Part shown: in pieces, positions 8,790-18,220 of the stretch
Position numbering within the stretch: the stretch's first letter is position 1
Layout of the letters: each line of letters starts with the position of its first letter
Source of the DNA: an uncultured Clostridium sp.
GTDB taxonomy: Bacteria > Bacillota > Clostridia > TANB77 > CAG-508
Assembly: GCA_947568535.1 (NCBI GenBank)
Contig: CANOPF010000003.1
Coordinates: 1-49,280, forward strand
DNA: 49,280 bases
Direction of reading: 5' to 3'
Notes under the pieces: generated by a model
What the model was told of the DNA's origin: nothing
The model's input: the letters and a program-made list of their open reading frames with translations, nothing else
The model's database searches: none
Program-made: the position numbers and the translations under genes

Positions 8790-9719
8790 TTATCTTCTTT
8801 CAAAAATTCTCAATTTTGCACTCTTGCTCCTTGTATTTTTTTGTAGTTCCTGTTTTGTAGGAACTATTGGTTTTTTGGTTATTATCTCTCCTAAAGATTT
8901 TGCTCCACATACACAATATGGAAAATCACTTGGGCAAGTACATCTCCCTCTGGCTTCTAGAAAAGCATTTTTTACTGCCCTATCTTCTAAAGAATGGAAA
9001 GTGATAACACATACTCTTCCTCCTATGTTTAAACTTTCTATAGAATCCATAATGGTTTGATATAACGGTTTTATTTCATTGTTGACTTCAATTCTTATGG
9101 CTTGAAAAGTCCTTTTAGCTGGATGTCCTTCTTTTTGTTTTGATTTTGGTATAGATTGTTCAATAATTTCTGTCAATTGCCTTGTTGTTTTTATTGGATT
9201 TTCCTGCCTTTTTTGGCAAATATTTTTAGCAATTCGTCGAAAAAACCTCTCTTCTCCATATTCATAGATGATATTTGCCAATTTTTGTTCTGTATACTGA
9301 TTAACAACATCTTCTGCTGTCAACGCTTGGCTTTTATCCATTCTCATATCTAAAATATTTTCTCCCAAATAACTAAACCCTCTATTTCGCTCATCTAATT
9401 GATAAGAAGAAACACCTAAATCCAACAAAATCCCTTCTACTTTATCTATGCATAGTTGTTGTAAAATTTCCTTTATCTTATCATGATTATCATGCACATA
9501 GATAATATTAGAAAATCCCTTTAATTTTTTTTTTGCTGCTATTAGTGCTTCTTCATCTCGGTCAATTCCAACTAATCTTCCCTGTTTTGATAATTTTTCT
9601 AAAATTTCTTTACTATGTCCTGCTCCACCTAAAGTTCCATCTACATAGACTCCATTAGGTTTTATGGCAAGCCCCTCAATACATTCTGTTAGCATGACTG
9701 GCTCATGTTTGAATTCCAA
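8790..9719 (-). CDS. rsmH: 16S rRNA (cytosine1402-N4)-methyltransferase
   Basis: 309 residues from the TTG at 9719, the usual length for RsmH (MraW). I chose this start because AGAGGTG lies 5-7 bases upstream; the longer open frame to 9758 has no ribosome site. Motifs: HEPVMLTE at the start, the SAM-binding DGTLGGAGHS, DLGVSSYQLD, RGFSY, and VITFHSLEDR near the end. It methylates C1402 of 16S rRNA. It sits between mraZ and ftsL as in most bacteria. The C-terminal part has a cluster of cysteines (CTCPSDFPYCVC) as in many Firmicutes RsmH proteins. Confidence 0.93.
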   Translation of the reverse strand: MEFKHEPVMLTECIEGLAIKPNGVYVDGTLGGAGHSKEILEKLSKQGRLVGIDRDEEALIAAKKKLKGFSNIIYVHDNHDKIKEILQQLCIDKVEGILLDLGVSSYQLDERNRGFSYLGENILDMRMDKSQALTAEDVVNQYTEQKLANIIYEYGEERFFRRIAKNICQKRQENPIKTTRQLTEIIEQSIPKSKQKEGHPAKRTFQAIRIEVNNEIKPLYQTIMDSIESLNIGGRVCVITFHSLEDRAVKNAFLEARGRCTCPSDFPYCVCGAKSLGEIITKKPIVPTKQELQKNTRSKSAKLRIFERR

Positions 9720-9837
9720 TTTTGCACCTCTTTTACTAAAAAAAGCTGATAATCCCAAAAATTACCAGCTGAACTTTTTGTATGTTTTTATCTTTTGGTT
9801 CTTCCCTGTTCTTATGTTAAAACCTTCTTCTGTGCAC

Positions 9838-9954
9838 TTACTTATTTCTCATGTACTTTTTATTTCTTTTGTATATTAAATTTTTATCTTTTGTATATTT
9901 TTCTTTAGTAAGTTCATCTTTGGTAATTTTAGATTTTATCTTTTGCAACTTCAT
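9838..9954 (-). CDS. Possible small lysine-rich ORF between mraZ and rsmH
   Basis: A 38-codon frame with ATG at 9954 and TAA at 9840-9838. About a third of the residues are lysine (for example ITKDELTKEKYTKDK), with no hydrophobic core. There is no good ribosome site ahead of the ATG, so it may be only the A-rich spacer of the operon. The spacing between mraZ and rsmH (about 260 bases) is longer than usual, which is why it is listed. Confidence 0.22.
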   Translation of the reverse strand: MKLQKIKSKITKDELTKEKYTKDKNLIYKRNKKYMRNK

Positions 9955-9982
9955 CTTTAGCATCTATATAAACTTTTTCAAG

Positions 9983-10408
9983 TTATATACCTAACATAGT
10001 CATATTTTCTGCAATTTCATCTGCTGAAATATTTTCATCGCAATTCTGCCATGTTTCTTTATCCCAAATTTCTAGTCTTGTTCCTACTCCTATAATTACA
10101 GCTTCTTTTTCTAATTTAGCTGATATTCTTAGATTATTAGGAAGTAAAAATCTTCCTTGTTTATCTATTTCACATTCTGTGGCTCCTGATAAGAAAAATC
10201 TAACAAAATTTCTAGCATTTCTATCAGAAAGTGGCAATGCTTTTAATTTGGTTTCAAAATTTAACCACTCATTTTGTGAAAATGCAAATAAACATCCATC
10301 TAATCCCTTGGTTACGATAAACTTTTCCCCCATATCTGTCCTTAATTTAGATGGCATAATTAATCTACCTTTTGCATCTATGGAATGCTCATATTCACCA
10401 ATTAGCAA
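9983..10408 (-). CDS. mraZ: Transcriptional regulator MraZ
   Basis: 141 residues, the normal size. Two AbrB-like halves are visible: [20 protein letters not shown] at the start and the echo [19 protein letters not shown] near residue 80. MraZ forms a ring and represses its own operon by binding repeated boxes in the promoter. Such boxes lie immediately upstream at 10426-10460. It is the first gene of the division cluster read leftwards. Confidence 0.95.
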   Translation of the reverse strand: MLIGEYEHSIDAKGRLIMPSKLRTDMGEKFIVTKGLDGCLFAFSQNEWLNFETKLKALPLSDRNARNFVRFFLSGATECEIDKQGRFLLPNNLRISAKLEKEAVIIGVGTRLEIWDKETWQNCDENISADEIAENMTMLGI

Positions 10409-10425
10409 TTATTTTCACCTCTTTT

Positions 10426-10460
10426 TCACTTTTCACCACTTTGCACCACTTTTCTCCACT
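10426..10460 (-). promoter_or_regulatory. MraZ operator, four boxes with ten-bp period
   Basis: Read on the minus strand, AGTGG, AGTGG, AGTGG and AGTGA occur at 10460, 10450, 10440 and 10430, each separated by exactly five bases. MraZ of other bacteria binds short GTGG/TGGG-type repeats separated by five bases. The array lies between the -10 box and the mraZ start, the place for autorepression. Confidence 0.85.
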
Positions 10461-10468
10461 TCAAATAA

Positions 10469-10497
10469 ATTTTAATATAACTTTTATGATTTTGCAA
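10469..10497 (-). promoter_or_regulatory. mraZ promoter
   Basis: Minus-strand TTGCAA (10497-10492) and TAAAAT (10474-10469) with a 17-base spacer, just upstream of the MraZ boxes. Both boxes differ from consensus, which suits a repressed division operon. Confidence 0.6.
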
Positions 10498-10637
10498 GTC
10501 TTTTTTTAAATTTTTTTATTTTTTTCTTGAAAAACATAAAACAGTTAGTATGATTTGTATTATTTTTTCTTATTAATAGTTCGTTCTTTTTTCAAAAAGT
10601 AATTGCTATACTTTTTTATAGAGATAAAGGAGGTATT

Positions 10638-11015
10638 ATGAATAATCAAGAACAAATTTTAAGAAAAAATATAGGAAAGAAAATTAAATTAGCCAGAACT
10701 AAAGCAGAATATACCCAAGAACAATTAGCCGAGAAACTATCTTTATCTCCTAGGTATATTAGTCAATTAGAAAGAGGTATTGCATTTGGTAGTGCAACTA
10801 CAATTATTAATGTTTGTAAAACACTAAATATCAGTTCTGACTTTCTATTCAATGATTTGATCAGTAATAAGACACATATTTTAGATAACATTACAGATGA
10901 CAAATTTTTAGAAGATTATTTAAAGTTAAATGACTATAATAAAAACATTATCTCTTTACTCACTCATGATTTAATTAAGCTACAAAATAGCAAAGAAGAT
11001 ATGAAAAATGCTTAA
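10638..11015 (+). CDS. XRE-family transcriptional regulator
   Basis: 125 residues. An N-terminal helix-turn-helix of Cro/C1 type (about 10-70: IGKKIKLARTKAEYTQEQLAEKL, then SPRYISQLERG) followed by a C-terminal part of about 50 residues without a recognised domain (FLEDYLKLNDYNKNIIS). Such proteins regulate neighbouring or stress genes; the target here is unknown. It is transcribed divergently from mraZ, alone, with AAAGGAGG before the ATG and its own terminator. Confidence 0.85.
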   Translation: MNNQEQILRKNIGKKIKLARTKAEYTQEQLAEKLSLSPRYISQLERGIAFGSATTIINVCKTLNISSDFLFNDLISNKTHILDNITDDKFLEDYLKLNDYNKNIISLLTHDLIKLQNSKEDMKNA

Positions 11016-11020
11016 AAATA

Positions 11021-11070
11021 AAATGAAGTATTTCCAAAATTACAAAAAATTTAAGGATAATACTTCATTT
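11021..11070 (+). terminator. Terminator of the XRE regulator
   Basis: AAATGAAGTATT (11021-11032) pairs with AATACTTCATTT (11059-11070), followed by a run of T. It serves the plus-strand regulator and may also stop the convergent minus-strand gene. Confidence 0.85.
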
Positions 11071-11084
11071 TTTTATCTTATCTA

Positions 11085-11766
11085 TTAATTAATGGTTGTA
11101 TTAGTAGGACCTGTTCCTACTACATCTTCTTGTAACGATCTCCATGTATTACATCCTACAATTCCATCTGCTGTTAATCCTCTTGATCTTTGATAGGCTA
11201 TTACTGCACTTTGTGTAGCTGAGCCAAAAATCCCATCTAAACCTCCTGTTCTAAATCCTAATGTATTTAAATCATCTTGTGCAATGAGAACATAGTTACT
11301 TAAACTTCCTCTTCTTAACATAGGAAAACCTCCTGTTGAACAAGCTGGCTTCCCGAAAACGTTTATCCCAATGTACCCATGTAGGTGTTAAAGATAGTGG
11401 TTCCACATAAGTCCATACTCCAGAATTATTGGCACTATTCCATAATCTGACTCTTTGCGTTCCTGACAATCTTTGCCCTACATCAAAAGCCACACCTGCA
11501 TAATGTTGACTCTGGTTACCATGACCACCCTCATATGGTCTCTTAAAAGCAAATCCTACTGGGATCGGTGCTCCAAATATATATCGTTGGCTATTCCAAC
11601 TTTGCATACATCTTTTAGTAGTCCACAAGATATTACTTTTACTTGAGCCCCTAAATTCTCTAACTCTTAATGTCCCGTTTGTATTATAAGGCATTGGCTC
11701 AGCTTCTCCTCTATAGTATGTCTCCATTCTATCTGTATCATTATTAAACACTAATATTTTTGCCAC
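11085..11766 (-). pseudogene. Peptidoglycan-binding D,D-peptidase-like protein, frameshifted
   Basis: Two overlapping frames (11766-11296 and 11321-11085) together make one well-known Clostridia protein. The first half has a Hedgehog/M15-like core: GGHGNQSQHYAGVAFDVG (His and Asp ligands) and WVHWDKRF. The second half is a PG_binding_1 repeat (DDLNTLGF, GLDGIFGSATQSAV, GLTADGIVGCNTW). Removing one base at 11355 restores the expected join DKRF-GKPACSTGG-FPMLRRGS. As written the first frame ends early in KKRKFK and the domain would be lost. Intact homologues act on peptidoglycan; the substrate bond is not determined here. The same kind of extra base occurs in aspS, so a sequencing error is possible. 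It lies next to the sortase gene but has its own spacing. Confidence 0.75.
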
Positions 11767-11903
11767 TTATTATTGTCCCCCTTTTCTTGCTTTTTATATT
11801 ATATGTGATCTTTTTCATTTTGGTTCTAATAAAAACTTACTCATCTTGCTCACCGTCATGTATACTGTTCTATTTGATAAAATATGTTACTCTGCTAAAA
11901 AAA

Positions 11904-11939
11904 CACACATGATTAAACCGCTTTGTTTAATCATGTGTG
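11904..11939 (-). terminator. Terminator of the sortase gene
   Basis: Fifteen-base perfect stem (11904-11918 with 11925-11939) and six-base loop; on the minus strand it is followed by TTTTTTT. It lies 27 bases beyond the sortase stop. Confidence 0.9.
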
Positions 11940-11965
11940 CTCACTTTTACGCATTGTATTTTCTC

Positions 11966-12688
11966 TTATATTGCTCTTGCTTTAACAACAACTCTCTGTT
12001 TACTATCATCTGTACAAGTAATTAAGGTTACTTCTTTTTTACCGTTTGTCAATTGTGTTGTACAACTCACATCTCTTGGATCAACTTGATATTTATTATA
12101 TATTTTATATTGAATTGTCTTTCCTGATAAATCTGTTATCTCGATCATATCTCCATTGACTAATGTAGGCACTTTACTAAAAAATCTAGTGTTTCTATAA
12201 TTATGACCTACGATACAAAAATTTCCTACCTCATTTGGCTCTGGTCCCCAAAACTTAGTCGGCGAAATTTTTAATAAGTCCTCTGTTTCTTCCGTTGAAT
12301 CGGTAGGACCATCAATAACAGGATAATTCACATTGATCTTTGGTATATTAATAGTCGCTACTGGTATATATTGATGTCCATTCGCCGTTGTCTGCATTTG
12401 TCTATTATCGGGCTCTTTTACCTCTGCTTGTGGAATATCATCTAACACAACAACAATAACATTGTTCTTTGCAATAGTAGTATCTTCTTCTGGAATATCA
12501 AGATTAGCTAGAATTTCTTGTGATACCTGTTCACTTTTATTTCTATCATATTCAGCATAAATACAGGCAGAAATTAACACACACACTAAAAAAACAGATA
12601 AAAAGAACTCAATTTTATATACTTTCTTTTTTCTTTTTAATTCAGGTGTAATATATAGTTTCTTGGTAACTAAAATTTGATTCATCAC
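11966..12688 (-). CDS. Sortase (cysteine transpeptidase)
   Basis: 240 residues. An N-terminal membrane helix (about 27-46) is followed by an extracytoplasmic sortase domain: the catalytic His in IVGHNYR, Cys in TLITCTDD and Arg in KQRVVVKA. Sortases cut an LPxTG-like signal and join the protein to the cell wall. The class cannot be fixed by eye; the short domain suggests class D or E rather than B. Possible substrates in this window are the LPRAG protein at 742 and the LPKAG protein at 30721. It stands alone with a terminator downstream, so it is probably a housekeeping enzyme rather than part of a pilus locus. Confidence 0.88.
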   Translation of the reverse strand: MMNQILVTKKLYITPELKRKKKVYKIEFFLSVFLVCVLISACIYAEYDRNKSEQVSQEILANLDIPEEDTTIAKNNVIVVVLDDIPQAEVKEPDNRQMQTTANGHQYIPVATINIPKINVNYPVIDGPTDSTEETEDLLKISPTKFWGPEPNEVGNFCIVGHNYRNTRFFSKVPTLVNGDMIEITDLSGKTIQYKIYNKYQVDPRDVSCTTQLTNGKKEVTLITCTDDSKQRVVVKARAI

Positions 12689-12748
12689 TATCTCCTATTT
12701 TATACTTCTTTTTTATTATATCATAAGAATAGTAAAATGAAAATACTT

Positions 12749-13606
12749 TCAACACAAATATTTCGCAATTTTAGCATAATCCTCTAAACTTAATTTTTCA
12801 GGTCTTATCTTAACATCTATACCTAAGCCTTCCAACATATTTATACCTTCTTCTTTATTTTCTAATATCTTTGTATTAACTAATGCATTGACTAAAGTCT
12901 TCCTTCTCTGCATAAATGCATGTTTGATTATCTGAAACATAAATTCTTTTTCCTCGCTCTTAATCACAGGCTCTCTTCTAATGTTCAATGTGATAATCTT
13001 TGAAGTTACTTCTGGTTCTGGTATAAAAGCTGAATGAGGAACTTCCATAACACCTTGTGCTTCTGCATAATAATAAACACTATAGGTAATTGCTCCTGTT
13101 TCTTTCTCTCCTGGTATAGCAATCAGTCGATCAGCTACTTCCTTTTGTATCATAACGGTTATACTTTCTATCGGTAACTCTTCTTCCAATAGCTTCATCA
13201 TAATAGGTGTTGTAATATAATAAGGCAAATTAGCAACTATCTTTACATGTTTAAGGCCTGTCTTTTGTTTTTCTTCTTCTATCAACTTCCTTAAATCTAT
13301 CGTTAAAATGTCTTGATGTAAAATTTCAACATTTTTGTTAAACAAAAATCTTTCTTTTAACAGGTGAATCATTTTCTTATCTAATTCAATACAAATTACC
13401 TTTCCTGCTTTTTCTAATAAATATTTTGTTAGTGTTCCTAAACCTGGACCTACTTCAATAATTAGATCTTCTTCCTGAATTTGACCACAAGAAATAATTT
13501 TTTCTACAACTTCTTCACTAATCAAAAAATTTTGCCCTAATGACTTATTGGCTTTAATATGATATTGTTTCATGATCCCTTTAGTTTCTTCTAAAATTGT
13601 CCCCAT
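12749..13606 (-). CDS. rsmA: 16S rRNA dimethyladenosine transferase
   Basis: 285 residues, normal for RsmA (KsgA). Motifs: KSLGQNFL near the start, the SAM-binding VGPGLGTLT, and NLPYYITTPI, the active-site NLPY motif. It dimethylates two adjacent adenosines near the 3' end of 16S rRNA during small-subunit assembly. The ribosome site AAGGAG precedes the ATG. It is divergent from the PBP at 13738. Confidence 0.95.
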   Translation of the reverse strand: MGTILEETKGIMKQYHIKANKSLGQNFLISEEVVEKIISCGQIQEEDLIIEVGPGLGTLTKYLLEKAGKVICIELDKKMIHLLKERFLFNKNVEILHQDILTIDLRKLIEEEKQKTGLKHVKIVANLPYYITTPIMMKLLEEELPIESITVMIQKEVADRLIAIPGEKETGAITYSVYYYAEAQGVMEVPHSAFIPEPEVTSKIITLNIRREPVIKSEEKEFMFQIIKHAFMQRRKTLVNALVNTKILENKEEGINMLEGLGIDVKIRPEKLSLEDYAKIAKYLC

Positions 13607-13737
13607 CTAATTTCTCCTTATTTCTTTATTCATAATTATACTATATTATATTTTTTTTATTTTTTCAAGTTTTATTGATTTTTAACTATTTTTAAGATAA
13701 AATAGACGTACAAATTAAGAACAAAAGAGGGTTGCTT

Positions 13738-16023
13738 ATGAAAAAAGAAAAAAATAAAAATCATGCTAATTCATCCGACAAAAAAGTAATAAAATTTAAA
13801 ACTAGTTTCGAATCTAAAAACTTAATCCACACTAAAAAATTAAGAACTTTATTGATTGTGATTATTGTTATCTTCTTACTTTTAATTAGTAGAATTGGTT
13901 TTTTACAATTTGTTCAAGGAAACACTTTAAAAGAAAAAGCTTATCAACAACAAACCATTAATCAAATTATTAGTCCAAAGCGTGGTAATATCTATGATTC
14001 AACGGGAAAAGCAATTGCTATTGGTGCTCAAGTGGATACCATTACCATTAATCCAACAAAAATTGTTAAATCCAATGACGCTGACACAAAAGATTATAAA
14101 GAAAAAGTAGCTAAAGGCTTATCCGATATTTTTGCCTTAGACTATAATGAAGTATTAGAGAAAGTAAACAGTAAAACAAAAGTAGAAACCATTATCAAAA
14201 AAGTAGAACAAGAAAAAGTAGAACAATTAAAACAATGGATGGAAGAAAATAAAATTACTATTGGTATTAATATTGATGAAGATACTAAAAGATACTATCC
14301 TTATGGTTCCATTGCTTCCCACATTATTGGCTTCTGTGGAAGTGATAACCAAGGTCTAAGTGGTATTGAAGCAAAATGGGAATCCATCTTAACTGGTACA
14401 CCAGGAAAAATTGTAAGTTCTAAAGGAAGCGACCAACAAGAAATTCCGAATGCTGAAGAAACATATATTTCTGCTGAAAATGGTAGCGATTTAACGCTTA
14501 CCCTTGACTTAAATATCCAAACTATTGTTGAAAAATACCTAAAACAAGCTGTTGAAGATAACCAATGTGAAAATGGTGGAAATGTGATTGCTATGAATCC
14601 CAAAACAGGTGATATTCTTGCCATGGCCTCTTATCCAAATTATGACTTAAATTCACCTTATACACCAAATTCAACCTTATCCAAAATATATGATACCCTT
14701 TCTACACAAGAAAAAAGTAATGCTTTATTTGAAATGTGGTCTAACAAATCTGTTGGTGAAACATATGAACCTGGTTCTACTTTTAAAGTAATTACTGCAT
14801 CAGTAGCTTTAGAAGAAAATATTACCTCTTCTGATATAGCCAATGACTTCTATTGTCAAGGTTATGAAGAAGTCGCTGACTACCAAATTTCTTGTTGGAG
14901 CAAAAATCCACATGGCGTACAAACACTAAGAAAATCTCTTTGTAATTCATGTAATCCAGCTTTTATACAATTAGGAAAAAGAATTGGAGCTCCTACTCTA
15001 TACAAATACTATAATGCCTTCGGTTTATTCAATTCAACAAACTCAAGCTTATATGGAGAACAAACCAGTTTATTTCAAAGCCTAGATAAAGTGGGTCCTG
15101 TTGAACTTGCTACTATGTCATTTGGTCAGAGATTAAATGTTACCCCTCTTCAAATGATTTCTGCTATTGCTTGTGTAGCAAATGATGGCATATTAATGCA
15201 ACCTCGTATCGTAAAAGAAATTACGAATACAGATACAGGTACTGTATCGGAAATGCCTATCACTCAAGTTAGACAAGTTATTTCTAAACAGACATCAAAA
15301 GAAGTAAAATCTCTAATGGAATCGGTTGTTACAAACGGCTCTGGCAGACATGCTGCTGTATCTGGCTATTCTATTGGTGGAAAAACAGGTACTTCTGAAC
15401 CTCCTATTGGAAAAGAAGAAGATGGATATGTTGCTTCTTATGTCGCTATTTCTCCAATTGAAGATACGCAAATTGTCCTTCTACTTACCTTATATAAACC
15501 AGAAGGAAAAAATGGCCATCAGGGAGGACAAGTAGCTGGTCCTGTAGTATCTCAAATGTTATCTGAGATTTTACCTTATTTAGGTATCCCTGCTAACGAA
15601 AATCCTGCCAATGTTACAAATACCAATAATTTTTTAACTGTACCAGATGTGAGGAATAAAACTGTAACAGAGGCAGAAAAAATATTAAAAAATGCTGGTT
15701 TTACTACTAAAACATATGTTAACGGAGATCCTAATACTATTCTTGTAGAAGACCAAACACCTAAACCAGGAAACTTACTTCCTAAAGAGTCTATTATTGT
15801 TCTTTATGGTCAAGGAAGTAGTATTGCAACTTCAGTTACTGTTCCCGATTTAAAAGGTATGAATGCTTCACAGGCTTCTAATACCTTGAAAACAAAAAAC
15901 CTGAACATTAATATAGAAGGAGCTGGTGTTGTAATCTCTCAAGATTATGCCAAAGATGAACAAGTTCAAGAAGGCACCATTATAAAGGTAACATTAAAAC
16001 AAGCATTAACAGAAGCTCATTAA
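13738..16023 (+). CDS. Class B PBP with two PASTA domains (SpoVD-like)
   Basis: 761 residues from the ATG at 13738, which follows AAAGAGGG. One membrane helix (about 36-58), dimerisation domain, transpeptidase with STFK, SCN and KTGT, and two C-terminal PASTA domains (about 630-690 VPDVRNKTVTEAEKIL and 695-755 VPDLKGMNASQASNTL). PASTA domains bind muropeptides. This build matches SpoVD, the sporulation PBP for cortex synthesis, and also some division PBPs. As the paralogue at 6389 occupies the division cluster, a spore-cortex role is the better guess. It is a single gene on the plus strand with its own terminator. Confidence 0.85.
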   Translation: MKKEKNKNHANSSDKKVIKFKTSFESKNLIHTKKLRTLLIVIIVIFLLLISRIGFLQFVQGNTLKEKAYQQQTINQIISPKRGNIYDSTGKAIAIGAQVDTITINPTKIVKSNDADTKDYKEKVAKGLSDIFALDYNEVLEKVNSKTKVETIIKKVEQEKVEQLKQWMEENKITIGINIDEDTKRYYPYGSIASHIIGFCGSDNQGLSGIEAKWESILTGTPGKIVSSKGSDQQEIPNAEETYISAENGSDLTLTLDLNIQTIVEKYLKQAVEDNQCENGGNVIAMNPKTGDILAMASYPNYDLNSPYTPNSTLSKIYDTLSTQEKSNALFEMWSNKSVGETYEPGSTFKVITASVALEENITSSDIANDFYCQGYEEVADYQISCWSKNPHGVQTLRKSLCNSCNPAFIQLGKRIGAPTLYKYYNAFGLFNSTNSSLYGEQTSLFQSLDKVGPVELATMSFGQRLNVTPLQMISAIACVANDGILMQPRIVKEITNTDTGTVSEMPITQVRQVISKQTSKEVKSLMESVVTNGSGRHAAVSGYSIGGKTGTSEPPIGKEEDGYVASYVAISPIEDTQIVLLLTLYKPEGKNGHQGGQVAGPVVSQMLSEILPYLGIPANENPANVTNTNNFLTVPDVRNKTVTEAEKILKNAGFTTKTYVNGDPNTILVEDQTPKPGNLLPKESIIVLYGQGSSIATSVTVPDLKGMNASQASNTLKTKNLNINIEGAGVVISQDYAKDEQVQEGTIIKVTLKQALTEAH

Positions 16024-16030
16024 ATGAAAA

Positions 16031-16069
16031 AAAGGATATTTATGTTGAATAAAAACAATAGATATCCTT
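16031..16069. terminator. Bidirectional terminator
   Basis: AAAGGATAT (16031-16039) pairs with ATATCC TTT (about 16062-16070) with A-rich and T-rich flanks, between the convergent PBP and Rpn genes. Confidence 0.7.
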
Positions 16070-16076
16070 TCCTTTT

Positions 16077-16721
16077 TTAATCCATTGTCTCATTTTGCCA
16101 ATATTTTTCCAATAAATAATCTAACTTTTTAATTTTATCAAATTGCTTTACTACCTCTTGAATCATTTCCTCTTGTCTTCCACACAAATAAACCATCCAG
16201 GCCTCTCGTCTATCTATTATTTTACTTTGATGAAAAATAAACTTGGGTAATTCTAATACATATAATTCAATTTGGCTTTCTGATTTAGAGGGTATTACAA
16301 TTTTATTAAAATATTCTACTGATTTTAAATAACAAAAATCAAGTATATTAATGGTCGTCGTCTTAACCATCTTTCTATTATCTTCATAATCTAATTGATT
16401 GGAATGAATTTGAGCATAATATAATAACATTTTATTTTGTGCATAATAACCATCAATAAATTGAATTCCTATATTCATTTCTTCTTGTTCTTCTGGCTTA
16501 ACTCTGACATCGGCAATACCAAAATTTTCTTCTGATGGTAGATAATTTGACTTCCTTTGTAGATATGGGTTTAATGTGATTTCTTTGATTTTAATATTGA
16601 AAAATGCTTCGATAAAATCTTGTAAGATATCTAAATTTTCTTCTGAATTTAAAACTTTCCTTAATATTCTATTACTTTTTGATACAAACTTTCTATTCAT
16701 ATACGTTTTTAGTGCACTAAT
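16077..16721 (-). pseudogene. Rpn/PDDEXK-type nuclease family protein, probably decayed
   Basis: From the ATG at 16700 the product has 207 residues and resembles the PD-(D/E)XK 'Rpn' or PDDEXK_2 family (N-terminal SNRILRKVL, then GIADVRV, then IGIQFIDGYYAQNKMLLYY). Two defects are visible. The family normally has an acidic residue in the I-E-x-Q strand; here it is Gly78 next to Gln80. And the strong ribosome site AAGGAGGG (16735-16728) is correctly spaced from an in-frame ATT at 16721-16719, not from the ATG at 16700, as if the original ATG had mutated. Both point to loss of function, though an AUU start is possible. Members of this family are often mobile and linked to recombination; no partner gene is present. 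Confidence 0.6.
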
Positions 16722-16920
16722 CTATTTCCCTCCTTATGTAAGTACTAAATTATATAATTTAGTTAGAGTATAATTTCTAATGCATTCGTTTGTCAATAGT
16801 TTTGTTCTTTTTTCTTATACTTTTCATCGCATTTTTCGACAAAAAATAAAAACCAGACTAATTGAAGTAAACCCAAATTATTAGGCAAAAAGTTGAATAA
16901 GGAGTTGAATATGGTATAAT

Positions 16921-17293
16921 AAACTAGACACCAAGTTAAGTGAATTAATGAAAGATGGAAAGTTTATGAAAAAAAAGTAGTAGGATGGTCAATGGATACT
17001 AGAATAAAGAATAAATTAGTCTTATCAGCATTAGAACAAGCAATTGAAAAACATCCAGAAAGTAGAAAAGGAAATCCTTATGATAATGCTTTTATGGAAT
17101 CTTTTTATAGAACATTAAAAAGAGAGCTTGTTAAAGGATCTGATGATGATAATCCTGAACAAGCTCGATTAGATATATTTAAATATATTGAATGTTACTA
17201 CAATACAAAAAGGATGCATTTTGTACTAAATTATATGAGCCCTTTAAAATATGAATTAAATATTCCTAATTCGCTTAATTTTGTGTCTAGTTT
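16921..17293 (+). mobile_element. Internally deleted IS3-family element
   Basis: The left end ACTAGACACCAAGTTAAG and the right end (read inverted ACTAGACACAAAATTAAG) match at all but a few positions over roughly 23 bases, so both terminal inverted repeats remain. The 373 bp between them hold only the C-terminal third of an IS3-type transposase. It is a non-autonomous deletion derivative that could be moved only by a full copy elsewhere. It stands where the partner kinase of the response regulator at 17378 would be expected. Confidence 0.72.
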
Positions 17294-17300
17294 TTCTTGA
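16944..17300 (+). pseudogene. IS3-family transposase (OrfB) C-terminal fragment
   Basis: Open from after a TGA at 16943 to the TGA at 17300. It contains the rve core end VVGWSMD, the last catalytic acidic residue in GNPYDNAFMESFYRTLK (Glu), and the closing pattern YYNTKRMHF...MSPLKYE. The N-terminal DNA-binding part and the first two catalytic acids are missing, so it is inactive. Confidence 0.85.
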
Positions 17301-17377
17301 CTATTATATAGCACCTAGTCTAAAAATATCCAATTCTTTGGGTTAAGTACAATCCTCCGCCTAATTTTTTCTATACT

Positions 17378-18124
17378 TTACTTAGAAGCAATATAATAGC
17401 CTACTCCTCTTTTGGTAATTAATATTTTAGGAATAGAAGTATCTTTTTCTATCTTTTCTCTAATTCTTCTAACGGTTACATCTACTGTTCTAATATCACC
17501 ATAATACTCATATCCCCAAACTTTTTCCAATAATGTTTCTCTAGTTACTACCTGTTCTGGTTGAGAAGCTAAAAATTTTAATACTTCAAATTCTCTTAGT
17601 GTTAAATCAATAACTTCTCCTCTAACCTTAACTTCAAATTTATCTAAATCTAATTCTAGATCACCTACTATAATTTTACTTTCTTTTTTCTTTTCTTCTA
17701 TGGATGGTTCTACAGTCTTTCTACTATTATTTGATATTATCTCTACTTTTCTTAAATTGGCTTTTACTCTTGCAACTAATTCTCTTACACTAAAAGGTTT
17801 CGTGATATAATCATCTGCTCCTAATTCTAGTCCTAATATCTTATCAATTTCTGTATCTTTCGCTGTTAAAATAAGAATTGGCACATGATAAGAATTCTTT
17901 ATTCTTTTGCATACAGATAATCCATCTAATTTAGGAAGCATAATATCTAATAAAATTAAATCAGGCTTTTGCTCTGTTGCTATATTAACAGCAGATATCC
18001 CATCGGCTGCCTCTATAATTTTATAACCTTCTCTACCTAAATTATATTTTAGAATATCTCTAATGGATGGTTCATCATCAACTATTAGGATCGTTTTTCC
18101 CTCTCTCTCGATTTCTTCTTCCAC
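17378..18124 (-). CDS. OmpR-family response regulator, WalR/YycF-like
   Basis: 248 residues, GTG start at 18124 behind a GGCGGA ribosome site. Receiver domain with the acidic pocket DDEPSIRD, the phosphorylated Asp in LILLDIMLP, Thr in ILTAKD and Lys in ITKPFS; a linker that is longer and more charged than usual (about 125-150); then a winged helix ending RRIREKIEKD...TKRGVGYYI. The type fits WalR/PhoP-like regulators of wall homeostasis. No histidine kinase follows. Instead there is a good ribosome site (GGAGGATTG, about 17355) that leads into no gene and then an IS remnant, which suggests that the kinase was lost. Confidence 0.9.
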   Translation of the reverse strand: MEEEIEREGKTILIVDDEPSIRDILKYNLGREGYKIIEAADGISAVNIATEQKPDLILLDIMLPKLDGLSVCKRIKNSYHVPILILTAKDTEIDKILGLELGADDYITKPFSVRELVARVKANLRKVEIISNNSRKTVEPSIEEKKKESKIIVGDLELDLDKFEVKVRGEVIDLTLREFEVLKFLASQPEQVVTRETLLEKVWGYEYYGDIRTVDVTVRRIREKIEKDTSIPKILITKRGVGYYIASK

Positions 18125-18220
18125 AAAAGTTCCGCCTTTCTATATAGCTTTATTTTTATAGTCTATTTATATCACAATTGTAATAATTATACAAGTTTTT
18201 TAACAAAGTTTATTTGTTTT

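Noticed and set aside
9719-9758. Longer N-terminus of RsmH from a TTG at 9758
   Set aside because: No ribosome site ahead of it, and the TTG at 9719 gives the normal length with AGAGGTG correctly placed.
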